A stretch of 64,000 bases of DNA, from the NCBI GenBank assembly GCA_030549335.1, contig CM060195.1, forward strand, positions 47,994,991 through 48,058,990, read 5' to 3'. This DNA comes from Pontederia crassipes (taxonomy: Eukaryota; Streptophyta; Magnoliopsida; Commelinales; Pontederiaceae). The translations under genes were made by a program, and so were the position numbers. The notes below the pieces were generated by a model. The model had not been told where the DNA came from, made no database searches, and saw nothing but the letters and a program-made list of their open reading frames with translations. Positions 1 to 12,782 of this stretch are shown in pieces; the stretch's first letter is position 1, and each line of letters begins with the position of its first letter.

Positions 1-3000
1 TTTTTCAGAATCATTTTTTAATTATTTTAATTTTATTATTAAATTGGAGCAATTTTGTAGCTGATTCGCGATCGAACCGATTGCCGGGACATTGAGGAAG
101 ATCCAAAAAGACATTTCGGGAATCGATCTGATTTTATCTCTGTTCATTCCGTTTGAAGAAAAGAAGGATTCCAAAAAATCGATCAGGCATGGATACAGCA
201 TCTATAGGATAACTGTTATCTTGAGAGTTATTTGTGGGTACCTCTTGGTCGTGAATATTTGAATAGGATGAACCGGCCTGCGTGGATATCTTTGCTTCAG
301 AACAAAACAATTAAAATTAGGTACAGATTGAAACGAAAAGTTCTCGTGGCAACCGGTTCTTCTGTTCAGAAACAAAATATTCCAAATGTTCCTGGAAATT
401 CTTGCTCTCATTGGACCATTTGTACCTATATACATCAGGATCCCGATTCATGTTCTTTATGACTATGGAATGGGAAATCTTTCTCCTGTTACATGAATCA
501 AATGTTTCATTTCATCCGGAAGCACATTCATCATAGTTAGTAGCTCTCTATCAAGGTCATCATCAATATTGTCACTATCATCAATATCGATATCGTCATG
601 CTCTTAATAGAACATGTAGGAATAGTAAAATCTATTGTTTGTTTTGTTACCAGTGCTACATAAATATGCACAATCCGAACCGATTTTTAAAAGTATTATG
701 ATGCTGCTGAGCGCCCATCCTGCTAAGCACTGCTTAGTGGTCTCCCGTCCAAATCTTCATCTACCGCATCTATTGCTAGTTATCTCAGGTCTCAGCCATT
801 TTTTATACCTCAATGGTGATTTTTTTTGGTGGTCCGTTTGAAAAATGATGCCAATTATTTAACTTCGTGACGTCAAAAAATACATTATCTATAAATTGAC
901 AGTAAAAATATTATCCATTCACAGGAAAAAAAAATTCTACCTCGATGGTGAATTTGAAAACAGAGGATTTCAACTTCATGGTAAGGTGAACCAAGCCGTT
1001 GCATCAATTTAGTATAAATGCAATGCAAATAATTATTTTTTAATACTAGATTTTTATTTTAAGGTAAATAAAGGAAGAAAAATGTTCAAAGCCGTATGCA
1101 CATACAACAGTTAATGGTAAGACGAGGTGATCACTCGCATACGTCACTTCTGGACAAAATTTATGAACTTAAATATGACACAATTTTTTTCCATTTTTTA
1201 CGTGATATGATAAACCTTCCAGAAATTAATATATTACATAGAAAATAAGAAACGTCCTCAAAGGATTAGTTGTACATTCTAGTTCTAGATGTAGTTCTTC
1301 TAATGCGTCATTCACCCCAAACATGTATAAAAGAAGGATAAAGGATTATTGCAGCGAGATTTTTCAAAATAAAAATAAAATGTGACGGTACCATCAGAAG
1401 AATTGAGCCCAACAAAGGCCCAATATGGGTGGCATGCTTGGACTGGATCGCAAAGAAAATATATAATTGATTGTTTATTAGATGGATAAAATAATTGTGT
1501 TCTCTAATTATCATGACTTCTGACGCAACTTTTCGTCATGTATTATTTTAAAAAATTATCCTTATAAGTAAATGCATTTTACATAAGTCAAACATTTGCG
1601 AAAGACCATTTATGGAAATTTCAATTAATTTTAAGATATTTTATTACTATGATTGAATTTTTTAGAAGTTATCTCGTTATATTTGGACAGATTAACTCGA
1701 GAACTCACATTAAAATAAACAAAGTTATAGAATTTTTGTTCCAAAATTTGTTATCACAGTCCAATATTTATTTATTTTTTATCTTTGTCTTTCCATCCAA
1801 ACTTAATTTACGTACAAAATTGGTTGGTAAAACAAAAATTCGCTTGGACAGAAATATTTTATAGTCTAATCATCGGCATACATATTTTGATATGTACTTA
1901 ACTCTGCTCCACTAGAGCTATGAACATTCTTTTTGGAGAAAAAAAAAATCGAGCCAAGCGATCTCAATTTTATCGTAATATCTTTTAAAAATAAATATAA
2001 ACGTTAAATATATCAATATATGTTTTAAAAATAAAATTCAACTCTAAGTTTAAATGTTTAATATAAATAAATAAAAATAACATATTATTACGTTATAATT
2101 AAAAAAATATTCTAGTTAATTTTGTACAAAATTTATTAAAATAGATTAATAAGTTGATAATATGCAAGTTTAACTACGTGATAATAAGTTAATAATATAC
2201 TTGAAAAAAGTAAAACTATAAAATATTATTTAAAAAGAAGTAATAGTTTAATTTTATTAATTTTATAAATATATTTGGTTCAGATCGGACTCCTCCCATT
2301 TTTTTTAGTAAGGAGCTCTAATTTTATTTATTTCAAAAAATTAACCTAATTTTTATTAGGAGTTCAAATTTTAAATTTTTTTTGGTTTTTCGGATGGTTA
2401 AATTTCTAACCCCCAAGTAAAAGTTTTATTTAATAACCATATTTAATGTATGCTCACGTTAATTTTTTTATATTTTTCTCATATTAAAAATAAGGGTAAA
2501 ACTTGATATTTCATAAATGATAAGAAATAAATGTTGAATGAAACTTAAGAAAAAAATTTAAAGTGTCAAATTTAGATAAGTTTAGAGAACAAACTTTACA
2601 TAGTTTTTGTATCAGATAGTTTTTTGTATTAGATATGAAAACTATATAATTCAAGGGTGTTACAGAAAAAAAAAGGTTAAGAGATCTAGTACGTCTTATG
2701 AGTTTTCTTTTTCTTTTTGAAAATACTTTCGACACGTGATAAATCCCCAACATTTCTTTGTAAAATTTCATTCGACAATTAAGCGTGCCTCAAAGTCTAG
2801 CACGTAAAAGAAATAAATTTTGAAAAAATAATTAAAGGAAGCAGTACGGAAAATGGAACTCGCCGAAGGAGAAGGATGCATCACATGATTCTCATCCGCT
2901 TTAGCTCCTATTCAACACAACAATTAAGCTGATGGGAACAAAAATGATGCGTTCCAACGACCAAGTTTTTTTTATAAACGGCAGCGTCAGAAAGCTGGTC

Positions 3001-3900
3001 AGCACATGGAGAACGTAGGGCAGATTCGTCGGCCCTACTCCCCCCTTCAATTCCGGCGCTAAGTGGATATGATCAGATTCATGTCGGATCCCGACCGTAC
3101 ATCGGTGACAAGAACGTCAAATTCTTTCTCCAATGTCAATTTCCCGTGCGTATATTTGACGTCAACAAGGGCAAATTAATTACACATCTTTTTTTTTCTC
3201 GATTGAATTCACGTCGAATTTAATTGATTTAAGAATATTAGATGATTAGTTGAATTGAAAGTATTGGATGTTGAAAACTAACCATTAACTACTAGTCACA
3301 ACCCTCAAGCGTAAAAAATATAATATCTGAAAAACTTTGGACACATGCACGATGATTAATAATACAAAAAGAATATTTATCAACCTTTCCTGATATAGGA
3401 ATTTAGATTCAGTTTTTTTTTTCTGTTTCTTACAGGAAAAAAAAGAAATAAAGACGTGGATGATATAACGACAATCACAACGCATGAATCTTAATTAAAA
3501 AAATACAAAATTTTCTTTTTTTTAATTCAATTATTATACCATTGTTCTTTCTTTTCACTCTTTTATAAATATTATTACTTCAATTTTATTTTTAAAAAAA
3601 ATAACGAGACAAATTCCCGAAATAGTTTGGAAAGGTAGTGTTTTAATTAAACAATAAAAAATAAATTTTTTTTAAAAAAAGATGGGATGATTAATAGAAA
3701 TGTGTGACGTTTAATTGCGCGTACACGCAATGGAAGATGAGCAGCTATCAGTCAGCTGGGAGCATGTGACACTCGCCGTTCTTTGTGTCGTAGTGGATAT
3801 ATTTTGAGGCGACAGCACAAGACCACTTCTTAACAGTCAAACTCAAAACAAAATTCTGAGAACTATCGAAGGTTATTAATGCATGCATGACTCCACAGGC
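1..3900. other. AT-rich intergenic region upstream of the MYB gene
   Basis: No open reading frame here resembles a known protein; those present are short and composed of low-complexity AT-rich codons. The stretch 1980-2500 is extremely AT-rich. The last few hundred bases (about 3690-4030) become less AT-rich and are the likely promoter of the MYB gene. They include an AC-rich segment around 3930-3966 that resembles the ACC-type elements bound by MYB proteins. I see no RNA gene or defined transposon here. Confidence 0.5.
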
Positions 3901-4031
3901 GCATCTCTAGCAACTAACGGGCTGCATCTTCACCCTCCAAACCACCATTCTTCAACCCCCCCTACGTGATCTTTTCGTCGGCCTCCACCCTCTATCCACC
4001 TCGTTGCTCATTTTGTCAAACTTCCTATTAC

Positions 4032-4041
4032 TATTTATATA
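4032..4041 (+). promoter_or_regulatory. TATA box of the MYB gene
   Basis: The sequence TATTTATATA lies about 90 bases upstream of the MYB start codon. A start of transcription about 30 bases downstream would put a CT-rich leader in the 5'UTR, as is common in plants. Position and motif fit; the start site itself is inferred. Confidence 0.55.
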
Positions 4042-4072
4042 TCTCCCATCCTCCTTCCGCTCTCCTCAGCTC

Positions 4073-4075
<3 letters not shown>

Positions 4076-4114
<39 letters not shown>
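4076..4114 (+). repeat. (CT)n microsatellite in the MYB 5'UTR
   Basis: An uninterrupted CT run of 39 bases ends 15 bases before the MYB ATG. CT/GA runs are frequent in plant leaders and can bind GAGA-type (BBR/BPC) proteins. Here it is also a likely length-polymorphic marker. Confidence 0.9.
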
Positions 4115-4115
<1 letters not shown>

Positions 4116-4129
4116 ATCTAAGGAAGGAA

Positions 4130-4991
4130 ATGAGGAAGCCTTGCTGCAGCCAGTACAGGCAGGACATGAACAAGGGCGCCTGGTCGGAACAGGAGGACCA
4201 GAAGCTCGTGGAGTACATCCGGGAGCACGGAGAATGTTGCTGGAGATCACTCCCCAAGGCTGCAGGTTGGTCTCCGCGCAGTAACGTCCGATCCATCGTT
4301 GCATCCGCAGCGTTTATCTGAATTGTGCTTGTTTTCTCAGGACTGCTCCGGTGTGGCAAGAGCTGCAGGCTTCGGTGGATCAACTACCTGCGGCCTGATG
4401 TTAAGAGGGGCAACTTCGGGGAGGACGAAGAAGACCTCATCGTCAAACTTCACGCTCTCCTTGGTAACAGGTACGCTCTCGCATCTCGTACGCATCGATC
4501 ATTGGCACCAATTAACAGCGAATGCAATTATCAACTTTTTTTTGTACGAATTACGTAGGTGGTCGCTGATAGCTGGGAGGTTACCAGGGAGGACTGACAA
4601 CGAGATTAAGAACTACTGGAACTCTCACTTGAAAAGGAAGCTGAAGAGCATGGGCATTGATCCCAATAATCACCGCGCCACCCTCCAATTGTACCAGACG
4701 TCCCGGAGGGCATGGAACACTGTAACTCTCCCTACATGTCACAGCAGCAGGGTGAACCAGCGGAACGAACGTAAACATGAAATTTGCTATCAGCAGCTTT
4801 ACTCCAAGACCGACTGCGACGTCGGGGACGATCAGCTATCTGACGCCGGCAGCTGCCTACAAGACAACGACTCGTACAGGTTGCCGGACTTGAACCTCGA
4901 TCTTACCATCTCCATGGCTTCTAACTCGGCCGAGCCTGTTGGAAGCAGCAGCGGCTTAATCAGCAATGGCACCCTTATTCTCTTCCAGTAA
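4130..4991 (+). CDS. MYB: R2R3-MYB transcription factor, subgroup-4 repressor type
   Basis: Exons 4130-4265, 4341-4470 and 4559-4991 join to 232 residues. The introns are GT-AG, and the middle exon is 130 nt, the standard R2R3-MYB size. R2 has Trp18, Trp38 and Trp58; R3 has Phe71, Trp90 and Trp109. Residues 77-96 match the bHLH-interaction signature [D/E]Lx2[R/K]x3Lx6Lx3R. After the repeats comes GIDPNNHR (121-128), like the C1 motif of subgroup 4. [11 protein letters not shown] (about 197-207) is the C2/EAR repression motif. By family knowledge such proteins repress phenylpropanoid and flavonoid genes in the nucleus, through bHLH partners and TOPLESS-type co-repressors. The N-terminus ([16 protein letters not shown]) departs from the usual MGRxPCC form and is longer. 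The closest family match seems to be the MYB6/MYB8/maize-MYB38 branch. Exact orthology is uncertain, the MYB class is not. Confidence 0.93.
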
Positions 4992-7500
4992 CTTTGCTTA
5001 ATTCCATGTAATAATAATAACAATAATATACATAAAATCATGCATGGTGCAGTATCCCGTCGTGAAGTGGATCGGTCATATGTGTGCATGTATGGGCAGG
5101 TTTAGCTAGGAGAGGTCAGTAATATTGTATACAGAAGAAGGCGAAGTTGTCTTGTTCCATGTACCTAGAACCCTAATTAATCGAATATAATATTCTTTAT
5201 CTGCGTTCATATATACTTCTCCAAGAAACATGTTTTTTTATTTCTTTGTATTAGATAAATGTCTCGATCTGTAATTGAAAATTGTATAGTGATCTATCAA
5301 TTGATGAATGACTTAACTTAGAATTATGAAAAGGAAATATTCCACATCAAGAAAGGAATGGATGGCTATTGTGAAATCCCCGAATGGCTGGAGGTGTAAG
5401 ATCATTTCATTAAGTGCTCAATCAGTTCTATTTCATTTCTGCAAGTTGGATTCAGACGCTGTATATAGCTAGCAAAGCCTACTATATGAGGATACCCATG
5501 AGCTCTCTATTAAGCATGATTAATCTTTTACAACAAGAAAATTTCCAAGGCCATGATTAGCAGGAAAGTTGTTGGAAACGTTGGTCAGAGTTCGATTAAT
5601 TAGACAGCAATGTAGTTAAACAGTACAAACGTAAGATCAAACGAAACAAACATGGGGGTCGAAGATTTATGTGCATGTCTCTCGTTCGAATTGGGTGGAG
5701 ATTTGCTCACCAGAATATATATGTAATGACTTCACACTATACTACAAGAACCAAACTGGTAGGTCTGCTAAACTAGACAACTTCCTGGAGCACTCAAAGT
5801 GGAGATATCTGTATATCTACCTTCAGGACAGAGACCAGAAGTCAGACAACAAGAAGCCTCTTCCGATGATTTGTTGCTTGGAGCTGGACAGTAGGTGCAT
5901 TGCTCTGTTTGTCATTCCTACTCAGTCGTCTGCTTGACTCACTCTCTCCTCGTACACAGACGCGTGCGATTTGCCGGTCAATCACCATTTTTCCTAGCGA
6001 GGACGCGTGACTTTCCAGTCAATCACTCCTCCGAATTAACACTGCGTAAAGTTGTCTTGTCTCCCGGTCTGAAAATAGGACCATGGTGCCAATGTACGTA
6101 TGCAGAGGTTTAATCTTCTTTCATATAAAGTTTTCTGCACTATACTGCATACGGATAATTCGTATTGCACCTTTATGATAGTAACTTGATCGAGGATATT
6201 AAAGTTTCTGAGTTTCTGTCAAATTTCTGTGTCTTGATAGTTCATCAGTAAATTTCTAGGAGACAATCGACAATAACAGGGTTAATAAACATACAGGGAA
6301 TAAACCAGGAAAAAAGGTCCTGGAAAAAGAAGTTTTTTGATTAATCAGCGTATGAACATGATTCCAGTGTAAAAGAAAGAAAAACAAATATAGAGGACAG
6401 AAGTATATATGTGAAAAGAACATAGTTGATGGTAGTACATACTCTTGTAGACAAATAAACTCACATTGCTTATTATTTTTAGGGAATAGGGTAATTGAGA
6501 AATGACATACTTTTTAATTGAAAACATATTTGCCGTGTGGGCAAGGATCGAGTAAATTACGAGGACTTTCTGAGAGATTCCTGCTTTGAATCTTATATGG
6601 ATTAGGTGGATACCCCTCCTCCGCTTTGTGTTAAGCTGAGCACAGACGAGTCTTTTATTAGATCAGAGGATGGGGGTGCAGGTTTTCTATTTAAATCTTT
6701 TAATGAAAATGTTATCTTTCCAGGGGCAATCAGCTAAAAAATTCTCTGTCTTAACGGTGAAAGCTTGGGCCCTTAAATGTACACTCGTCAAGTGCAGCAA
6801 CTTGACTTCAAACATGCATGGATTTAAGTTGACTCGGAAAATCTGATCTCAATCATGCGCAAGACTTCCTCTTGCCGACAACATGATGAACTTCGATTAC
6901 TTTATTATACGACATATTTATCGAGAAGCCAACATGGCAGCAATTTTTATTTAATTTAGGTAGAATTAGTTCAATTAATATTTTTTGGCAAGAAAATTCT
7001 TCTCAAGAGCTCTAAAATATTTTATACCAAGGCATTTCTAATTTTTGTCATAATAGATAACTAGTCTTTCTTTTAAAAAAATTGTACTAATCCAAAACCC
7101 TTTTGAGAAGGAAAAAGACTATTGAATGTACAAGTCATTGTATGTCTGCTCGGTCCATTATACGGTATTACACATGCATCCCGAGGCTCTTACAGAGCCT
7201 GCAATTGCAGGATAATTCTTTAGTGACTAGCCTCGAAAGTCATACACATTGCATGCAATAGAATTTACAGATCTCAGAGTTTGAAGAGTAGTTCATCTAA
7301 ATTGTAAAACGATGATTTGGAAGCGAGAAAACAATTATTTAATTATTGCTTCATGCAAAGAAACAACGGATGCCACAAGTGTGCATCCTAAACTTTTAGT
7401 ATGATCCACCTACTTCTAATCCAACTCCTGCCTACGAAATAAATGAATTATTAGAAATCCATTAGGCGTGACACCATAAAGCAAGATGCATCAAGCACAC
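4992..7500. other. Spacer between the MYB and TKPR2 genes
   Basis: The first few hundred bases are presumably the MYB 3'UTR; AT-rich polyadenylation-like sequence lies around 5010-5040 and 5180-5200. The rest has scattered short open frames (for example 5671-6113) without recognisable domains, splice structure or codon bias, so I do not call a gene. The final kilobase is the TKPR2 promoter region; I could not identify a clear TATA box. Confidence 0.45.
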
Positions 7501-7549
7501 TCATGGCACACACAACGCGCAGTATAGGGAGGAAGGCAGTGGGGGAAGA

Positions 7550-7569
7550 AAGAGAGAGAGAGAGAGAGA
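7550..7569 (+). repeat. (GA)n microsatellite at the TKPR2 start codon
   Basis: A GA run ends directly in the chosen ATG. It is in frame with an upstream ATG at 7503, so the 22-residue extension with an EREREREM tail arises from the repeat. This argues that the extension is leader rather than protein. Confidence 0.85.
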
Positions 7570-9120
7570 TGCCAGAATACTGCGTGACTGGGGGAACAGG
7601 CTTCATAGCCTCTCATCTCATCAGAGAACTACTGAGCAGGGGTCACATTGTCAGAGCTACAGTTAGAGACCCATGTATGTATATGCTTCATTCATTCAAC
7701 TACGAAGATTTCTAGCTGTAGTACTTTAGCTTCAGTTGTACCAATTGGTTGGTTATGACCAGGGGATATGAACAAAGTTGGCTTCCTGTGGAACATGGAC
7801 GGAGCCAAGGAGAGGCTCAAGTTGGTGAAAGCTGACCTGCTGGTGGATGGAAGTTTTGACGAGGCCGTCGAAGGTGTAGATGGCGTCTTCCACACTGCAT
7901 CACCTGTTCTTGTTTCCAACGATGCAGACATCCAGGTCATAATCTCAGGCTGCGTTCTTATCTATTAACGCACGGCCATGAATCCCTTCTTACGGTTTGC
8001 AGACAACTCTGTTTTCTTTTCGTTGTGTAAAATGTAAATGCAGGCGAGTTTGGTTGATCCAGCCATAAAGGGCACAGTGAACGTTCTGAAGTCTTGCTCC
8101 AAAGCTGCTTCTTCGCGGCGCGTGGTGCTCACGTCGTCCTGCTCCTCCATCAGGTACCGAGACGATGCGACCATGGTCTCGCCACTGAACGAGACGCACT
8201 GGAGCGACATCGAATACTGCAAAAGATACAACGTAAAGCTTAGAGCCCTTCATGTTGCATGACACATGCATCTTGACCTTGATGTCCAAATCGTCAAGTA
8301 CAACATGCAAATTCCTGACTATGCTTGCCGAACTCGGTCGCTTTCTTCTCTGAATGGCAGCTGTGGTACGCGTACGCCAAGACGTTGGCCGAAAAGGAGG
8401 CATGGCGACTGGCAGAGGAGTTGGGCATTGATCTCGTAGCGGTGAATCCATCGTTCGCTGTCGGGCCGTTGCTCGCTCCGAGACCTACGAGCACGATCCT
8501 TGTCGTGCTCTCCATTTTAAAAGGTCAAGAACACGTTGTTCGCTTTGTTCCTTTCTCGCTTTAAACTCGATTTTTCCTGACAAAAGAGATGAAATTTTGA
8601 TTTCTATCCTTGGCGTCGGCATCCATGCAAAGGACTCGTTCCAAATTCCAACTTGCTATGCGTACGTGCAGGGAATTTGCCATGGTATCCTAACACGACG
8701 GTGGGCTTTGTTCATGTCGAAGACGTCGTCCTCAGCCACGTCATGGCCATGGAGGACAGCAGAGCCGCTGGAAGGTTCATCTGCTCTGGCGCCGTGGCGC
8801 ACTGGTCCCAGGTGCTGGAGATGATCCGCTCCAAATACCCATCCTTCGCCATTCCCGACCAGTAATTTGAACTAACAGCCTTGCTCATCTTCCCTTCGTC
8901 GCTTTATCGTTTTGTAAATAATTTCCGTGCAAAAAGGACAACAAAAAAAAAAACAAGTTATAAATCCATGTGATTCAGGTGCAGTGATCAGGAGGGCGAT
9001 AGCAACGCGCACAGCATGGACACGACAAAGATAAGAGAGTTGGGCTTTCCATCGTTCAGGACGCTTCCTGAGATGTTTGATGACTGCATCAAGAGCTTCC
9101 AGATGAAGGGACTGCTCTGA
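7569..9120 (+). CDS. TKPR2: Tetraketide alpha-pyrone reductase 2-like (DFR/CCR-like short-chain reductase)
   Basis: Six exons (7569-7674, 7763-7935, 8044-8232, 8361-8523, 8672-8861, 8979-9120), all with GT-AG introns, join to 320 residues, the usual length of TKPR2. The Rossmann nucleotide-binding motif TGGTGFIA is at 7-14. The Ser of LTSSCSS (about 124-125) and Tyr159/Lys163 (YxxxK in LWYAYAKT) form the extended-SDR catalytic set. The C-terminus ([16 protein letters not shown]) and segments such as [13 protein letters not shown] are characteristic of TKPR2 rather than of dihydroflavonol reductase or cinnamoyl-CoA reductase. TKPR enzymes reduce the carbonyl of tetraketide alpha-pyrones made by LAP5/LAP6-type polyketide synthases, giving hydroxylated sporopollenin precursors in the tapetum. 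An in-frame ATG at 7503 would add 22 residues; the family start favours 7569. The exon 1/2 junction encodes Trp36, where relatives usually have a small or polar residue. Confidence 0.93.
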
Positions 9121-10384
9121 GATGAGAAAGCTTCAAGTTATCAACCATCTGAGGAAATAACGAGTCTGACACGAAGACCTGCAGTCCAAATAAAAACGGC
9201 TCTTTTCACCGAAAAGGACTAAATAAGCCTACTCTGTTTCTTGTTCTTTTTCTATATCTGTACGGTTGAAACTGCAAGGATTAATTATTTATGCGCAACG
9301 ATAATTACTCGTCTATAATCTATAACTTTGAGAAAAGAAAACTTGGAATTTATTTTTCACAAGTTAATCTTGAGATGAAATTGAGTTAAACTCTTCTGTT
9401 TTTTTGAGATCTTTGTCATCAATCAAGCGAAATTATACTGTAAAATTTTATATATAAATAAATTATTTTTTATTAAAATATATTGGCTAAGATTTTTTAA
9501 TACAAATTTATTAATCAAATCTTCGTAATTATTTTTTCTTAACATTTTCTTTTCATTCGATAAAAATAGTTGTAATATTTCATCTTCTTTTCGAGATTTT
9601 AAACTCGACGTGTGCTTAAACAAGGACAAAATGCTGACGGTCGAATAATGAGAAAATATTTGACAATGAATTTTTTATGGGTATTTTTTTAACCATTTAT
9701 ATGGGTATTAATAAAAAGAACATTTACAAAATGTGATTTGTATTAGTGAGAAAATGAAATTTACATTGATTGTGAGTGATTATTGGGTAATGAAATTTTT
9801 ACTGATTACGAGCCATCATTGGATAATTAATGCCTATGACTGTTATGATTCATGTTTTTTGCAACACATTTACTTGCCTATTTAAATAAGGGGGCTTAAT
9901 AAAAATAAATAAACAGTGTATTACTTATTGGGGGCCTAAAGTAAGGGCTTAACCCGTTTGGGCCTTGGGCTGGCCCAGTTGGGAAGGCCACTTTGTTCTG
10001 TTGGCAACAGGTTGACTGTATACGCATTGATGTCTGATTTGCTTTTCCTTAGATATGTTATGGTTGATGAATTTATCATAGATCTATAAAAAAATCTATT
10101 AAGGAGATTTTTTTTTTTAATAAACAGGATGAATAAAAACTCAAGAAGCTGTTGGGGCTCGGTAGTTGTGTCATCTTCCATAAACGTGACATGAGTTGGT
10201 GTTCTAATGTGTCATTCAGTTCCAAATTAATGCTGCGGGAAAAATTATCCAATTCCAAAAATAACTTAACTTTATCCGAGATACATTTTGTAACAATAGT
10301 TATAAGTACTTCAGACAATTTTACCTTCATATAATTAACCTTTTATCAAATAAAAAATGTGAGAAAACGACTTTCACTTTAGGA

Positions 10385-10423
<39 letters not shown>

Positions 10424-10640
10424 TTAGCATTGCGCAATCTTATAATTTTAGATTTTTGGATTAGTAATTGGAATCATTAATGTCAATTAAAGGTCAGAAC
10501 TATGGGATTGCACTCCTAACTGTATATATATAGAGAGAGAAGAATATTAACGTGCATACATACATGCATACCAGTGCAAATACTTCAACAAATTTTTTTT
10601 TATGACGCATGAGATTTAGTATCTATTTAATTCAACAAAT
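9121..10640. other. AT-rich spacer downstream of TKPR2
   Basis: This is the TKPR2 3'UTR followed by AT-rich intergenic DNA with a (TA)n run. A GGGCC/GGCCC-containing patch at about 9940-9995 resembles transposon subterminal sequence, but I could not assign ends. No gene is supported. Confidence 0.45.
10388..10419. repeat. (TA)n microsatellite
   Basis: Pure TA dinucleotide run in AT-rich intergenic DNA. Confidence 0.9.
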
Positions 10641-10789
10641 AAAACATGGTTAAAAAGAAAACCATATTGCTTGCTGCCGGTTCAACAAATAAATCCGGTT
10701 AAAAAAACCCTACTTGTTGTCGACCTCTCATATGCTTTGTTGCCGTGGTCGACCTCTCCTCTCCTCGGATGCTTGTCAACCACCTTGCA

Positions 10790-11185
10790 GAAGGCGTCGT
10801 CGATCGAAGGTGGCGACCGGCATTCCGAGCGCCATCGATTAAAGGCGGAATGTCGGTGTTCCGGACGTCATTAACCGAAAGCGGAACGCCGCTCGATCGA
10901 AGGCGGTGATGACATTCCAAGCGCCATCGATCGAAGGTGCCAAGCATCTTTTTTTGCCGGGGCAGAGAAGAGGACCGGACTGCCTTGCAAAGATTGCTTC
11001 GTCGATTGAACGCGGCGAGCCGCATTCAAGGCGTCATGGACGATTTTTTGTTCCAGGCATCATCGACATTTTTTTCGACGATGGAAGGTCACCGGTGTCG
11101 TAGTGCGGAGATTGCATCGTCGATCGAAGGTGATTGGACCATCCAACGGAGATTGTGCCATCAATCGAAGGTCGCCACAGTCGTA
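10790..11185. repeat. GC-rich degenerate minisatellite built on a TCGATCGAAGG core
   Basis: The core (A/G)TCGATCGAAGGYG or close variants recurs about six times (near 10800, 10840, 10900, 10925, 11005, 11120 and 11160), with linked pieces such as GACATTCCAAGCGCC. Reading frames through it differ from copy to copy, so it is not coding. It ends directly at the left terminus of the hAT-like element at 11193. Confidence 0.6.
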
Positions 11186-11192
11186 GTGCGGC

Positions 11193-12042
11193 CATGGTTA
11201 TTAAAATCGGACCGGACCGGCCGGTTCGACCAGTTCAACCACGAACCGGTGGCCGGTCCGGTCCGATTTCAAGTAAAAACCGAAATTATTGTTTGATCGG
11301 ACAATTTTTGGTTGAACCGGTGAACCGGAAGAAACCCGGTTCAACTTTAAAAATGTGAAAAGAAATTAAAACTATTAAAATGGAAACAAAAAGATGGAAA
11401 TGGGAATAAATGGATTGAATTCAAAAAAAGGGATTTAGTTGGAGAATTAATGAGGAGAGAGAGAGGAAGAAAGGTAAAATAAGGAAAAAAAATAAATGAA
11501 GAGAGAGGAAGGAATGAAAAAAAAAATGATTAGAAGATTAATGAGGAGAGTGATTTAGGGCAATAATAAATCAATATATCATTAATAGCATTAAATGATA
11601 AAACACAAAGAATTAATGAATAGAGAGGATAAAATGAAAAAAGGAAAAGTAAAATTAAAGAAGAGAGAGAAAGAAATGGAAAAAAAGAAAGTTTAATAAA
11701 AATGAAACATAAGAGTGATTTATGATAAAAAATTATATATTATTAGCATTTAATGATAAATAAAAATTTAATAATAATTATGAATATTAAGTATTAAAAA
11801 ATTGGAAGTAATTGTCTTATCAATAATAATATTTTAATATATATGTTAATATTTTAATTTTAGTAGATTACTAAACTTTTTATACATAATATAATATTTG
11901 TTATGTATCTATCCTTAATATTATTATGAATAATATTATTTTAATAAAATTCGATTTAATTCGATCGAATTCGATTGAACCGGTTCAACCACGACCCAAT
12001 TAATCGTCCGATTCAATGACAGGTCCCATAATGAAAACATTA
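11193..12042. mobile_element. Non-autonomous hAT element, degenerate (about 850 bp)
   Basis: The left end CATGGTTATTAAAATCG matches 14 of 17 bases of the terminus of the autonomous hAT copy at 49709. The right end, read inward, is TAATGTTTTC, like the CAATGTTTTG ends of the copies at 16820 and 17016. Eight flanking bases are AGTGCGGC on the left and AGTGTGAC on the right (6 of 8 identical), consistent with an old hAT target duplication. Subterminal blocks are rich in GGTTCAACC and CCGGTCCGG words; the interior is AT-rich and non-coding. Confidence 0.6.
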
Positions 12043-12566
12043 AGTGTGACACACGGTCCGAGAAGTGCCCGCCGCTACAATTGCGGAAGGGGGGGCTGAG
12101 GGTGTCGTCCAGCGAAAGTGAGGTTCGCGTTCGTGCTCTAGGTGCAGATTGCGAACTGCGATTTGCGTGCAGACCATGGAAGTAGAGGACGCACGGTTCG
12201 TGAGCTGACCGCCTGACGGATCTGCGCGCAAATCCAACGGCGGAGAAGGTGTAATCGCGCCTGTATGCACCTATATGTGCATGCATCCTAATATTTCTCA
12301 GGGAAAGGAATGTTGCATGTTTCATAATCAATTGATCATCTCTATTATTATATTTAACTATTTATGATAATATCATTTATATAATATGAACTTCGATGCA
12401 CCGTTTAATAGCTTGACTGCCTAGACCATCCAATCCAACTAGATTTTTTTAAAATCTTTTTTGATCCTAACCTCAATCCCCAAATAAAAATGATCTGATC
12501 AAATGAGGATGCCCCAATTTAATATTAATTAAATAATTTTTAAAAAAATTTATAAATAAATTATAA

Positions 12567-12567
<1 letters not shown>

Positions 12568-12607
<40 letters not shown>
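12568..12607. repeat. (TTA)n microsatellite
   Basis: Pure TTA trinucleotide run in AT-rich DNA. Confidence 0.9.
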
Positions 12608-12782
12608 GTATAAGATATGTAAAAATCTGTTCATTTTTAAATACTAAAAACAAAAATATAATAATCGGGGCCAGGATAACTCCATTGTTTACAATCCAAA
12701 TTCGGTCCAGCGAAATTTTGAGGGTATAATTCTTGATTCCAACAAAAAGAGTTCAAAATTTTCAATTGGTAAAAATCAGGAT

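Noticed and set aside
4004-4129. In-frame ATG upstream of the MYB start
   Set aside because: It lies upstream of the probable TATA box and encodes a poly-Ser/Leu CT-repeat stretch.
7503-7568. Upstream in-frame ATG extending TKPR2 by 22 residues
   Set aside because: The extension is encoded largely by a GA microsatellite and absent from the family, whose proteins start at the position chosen (7569).
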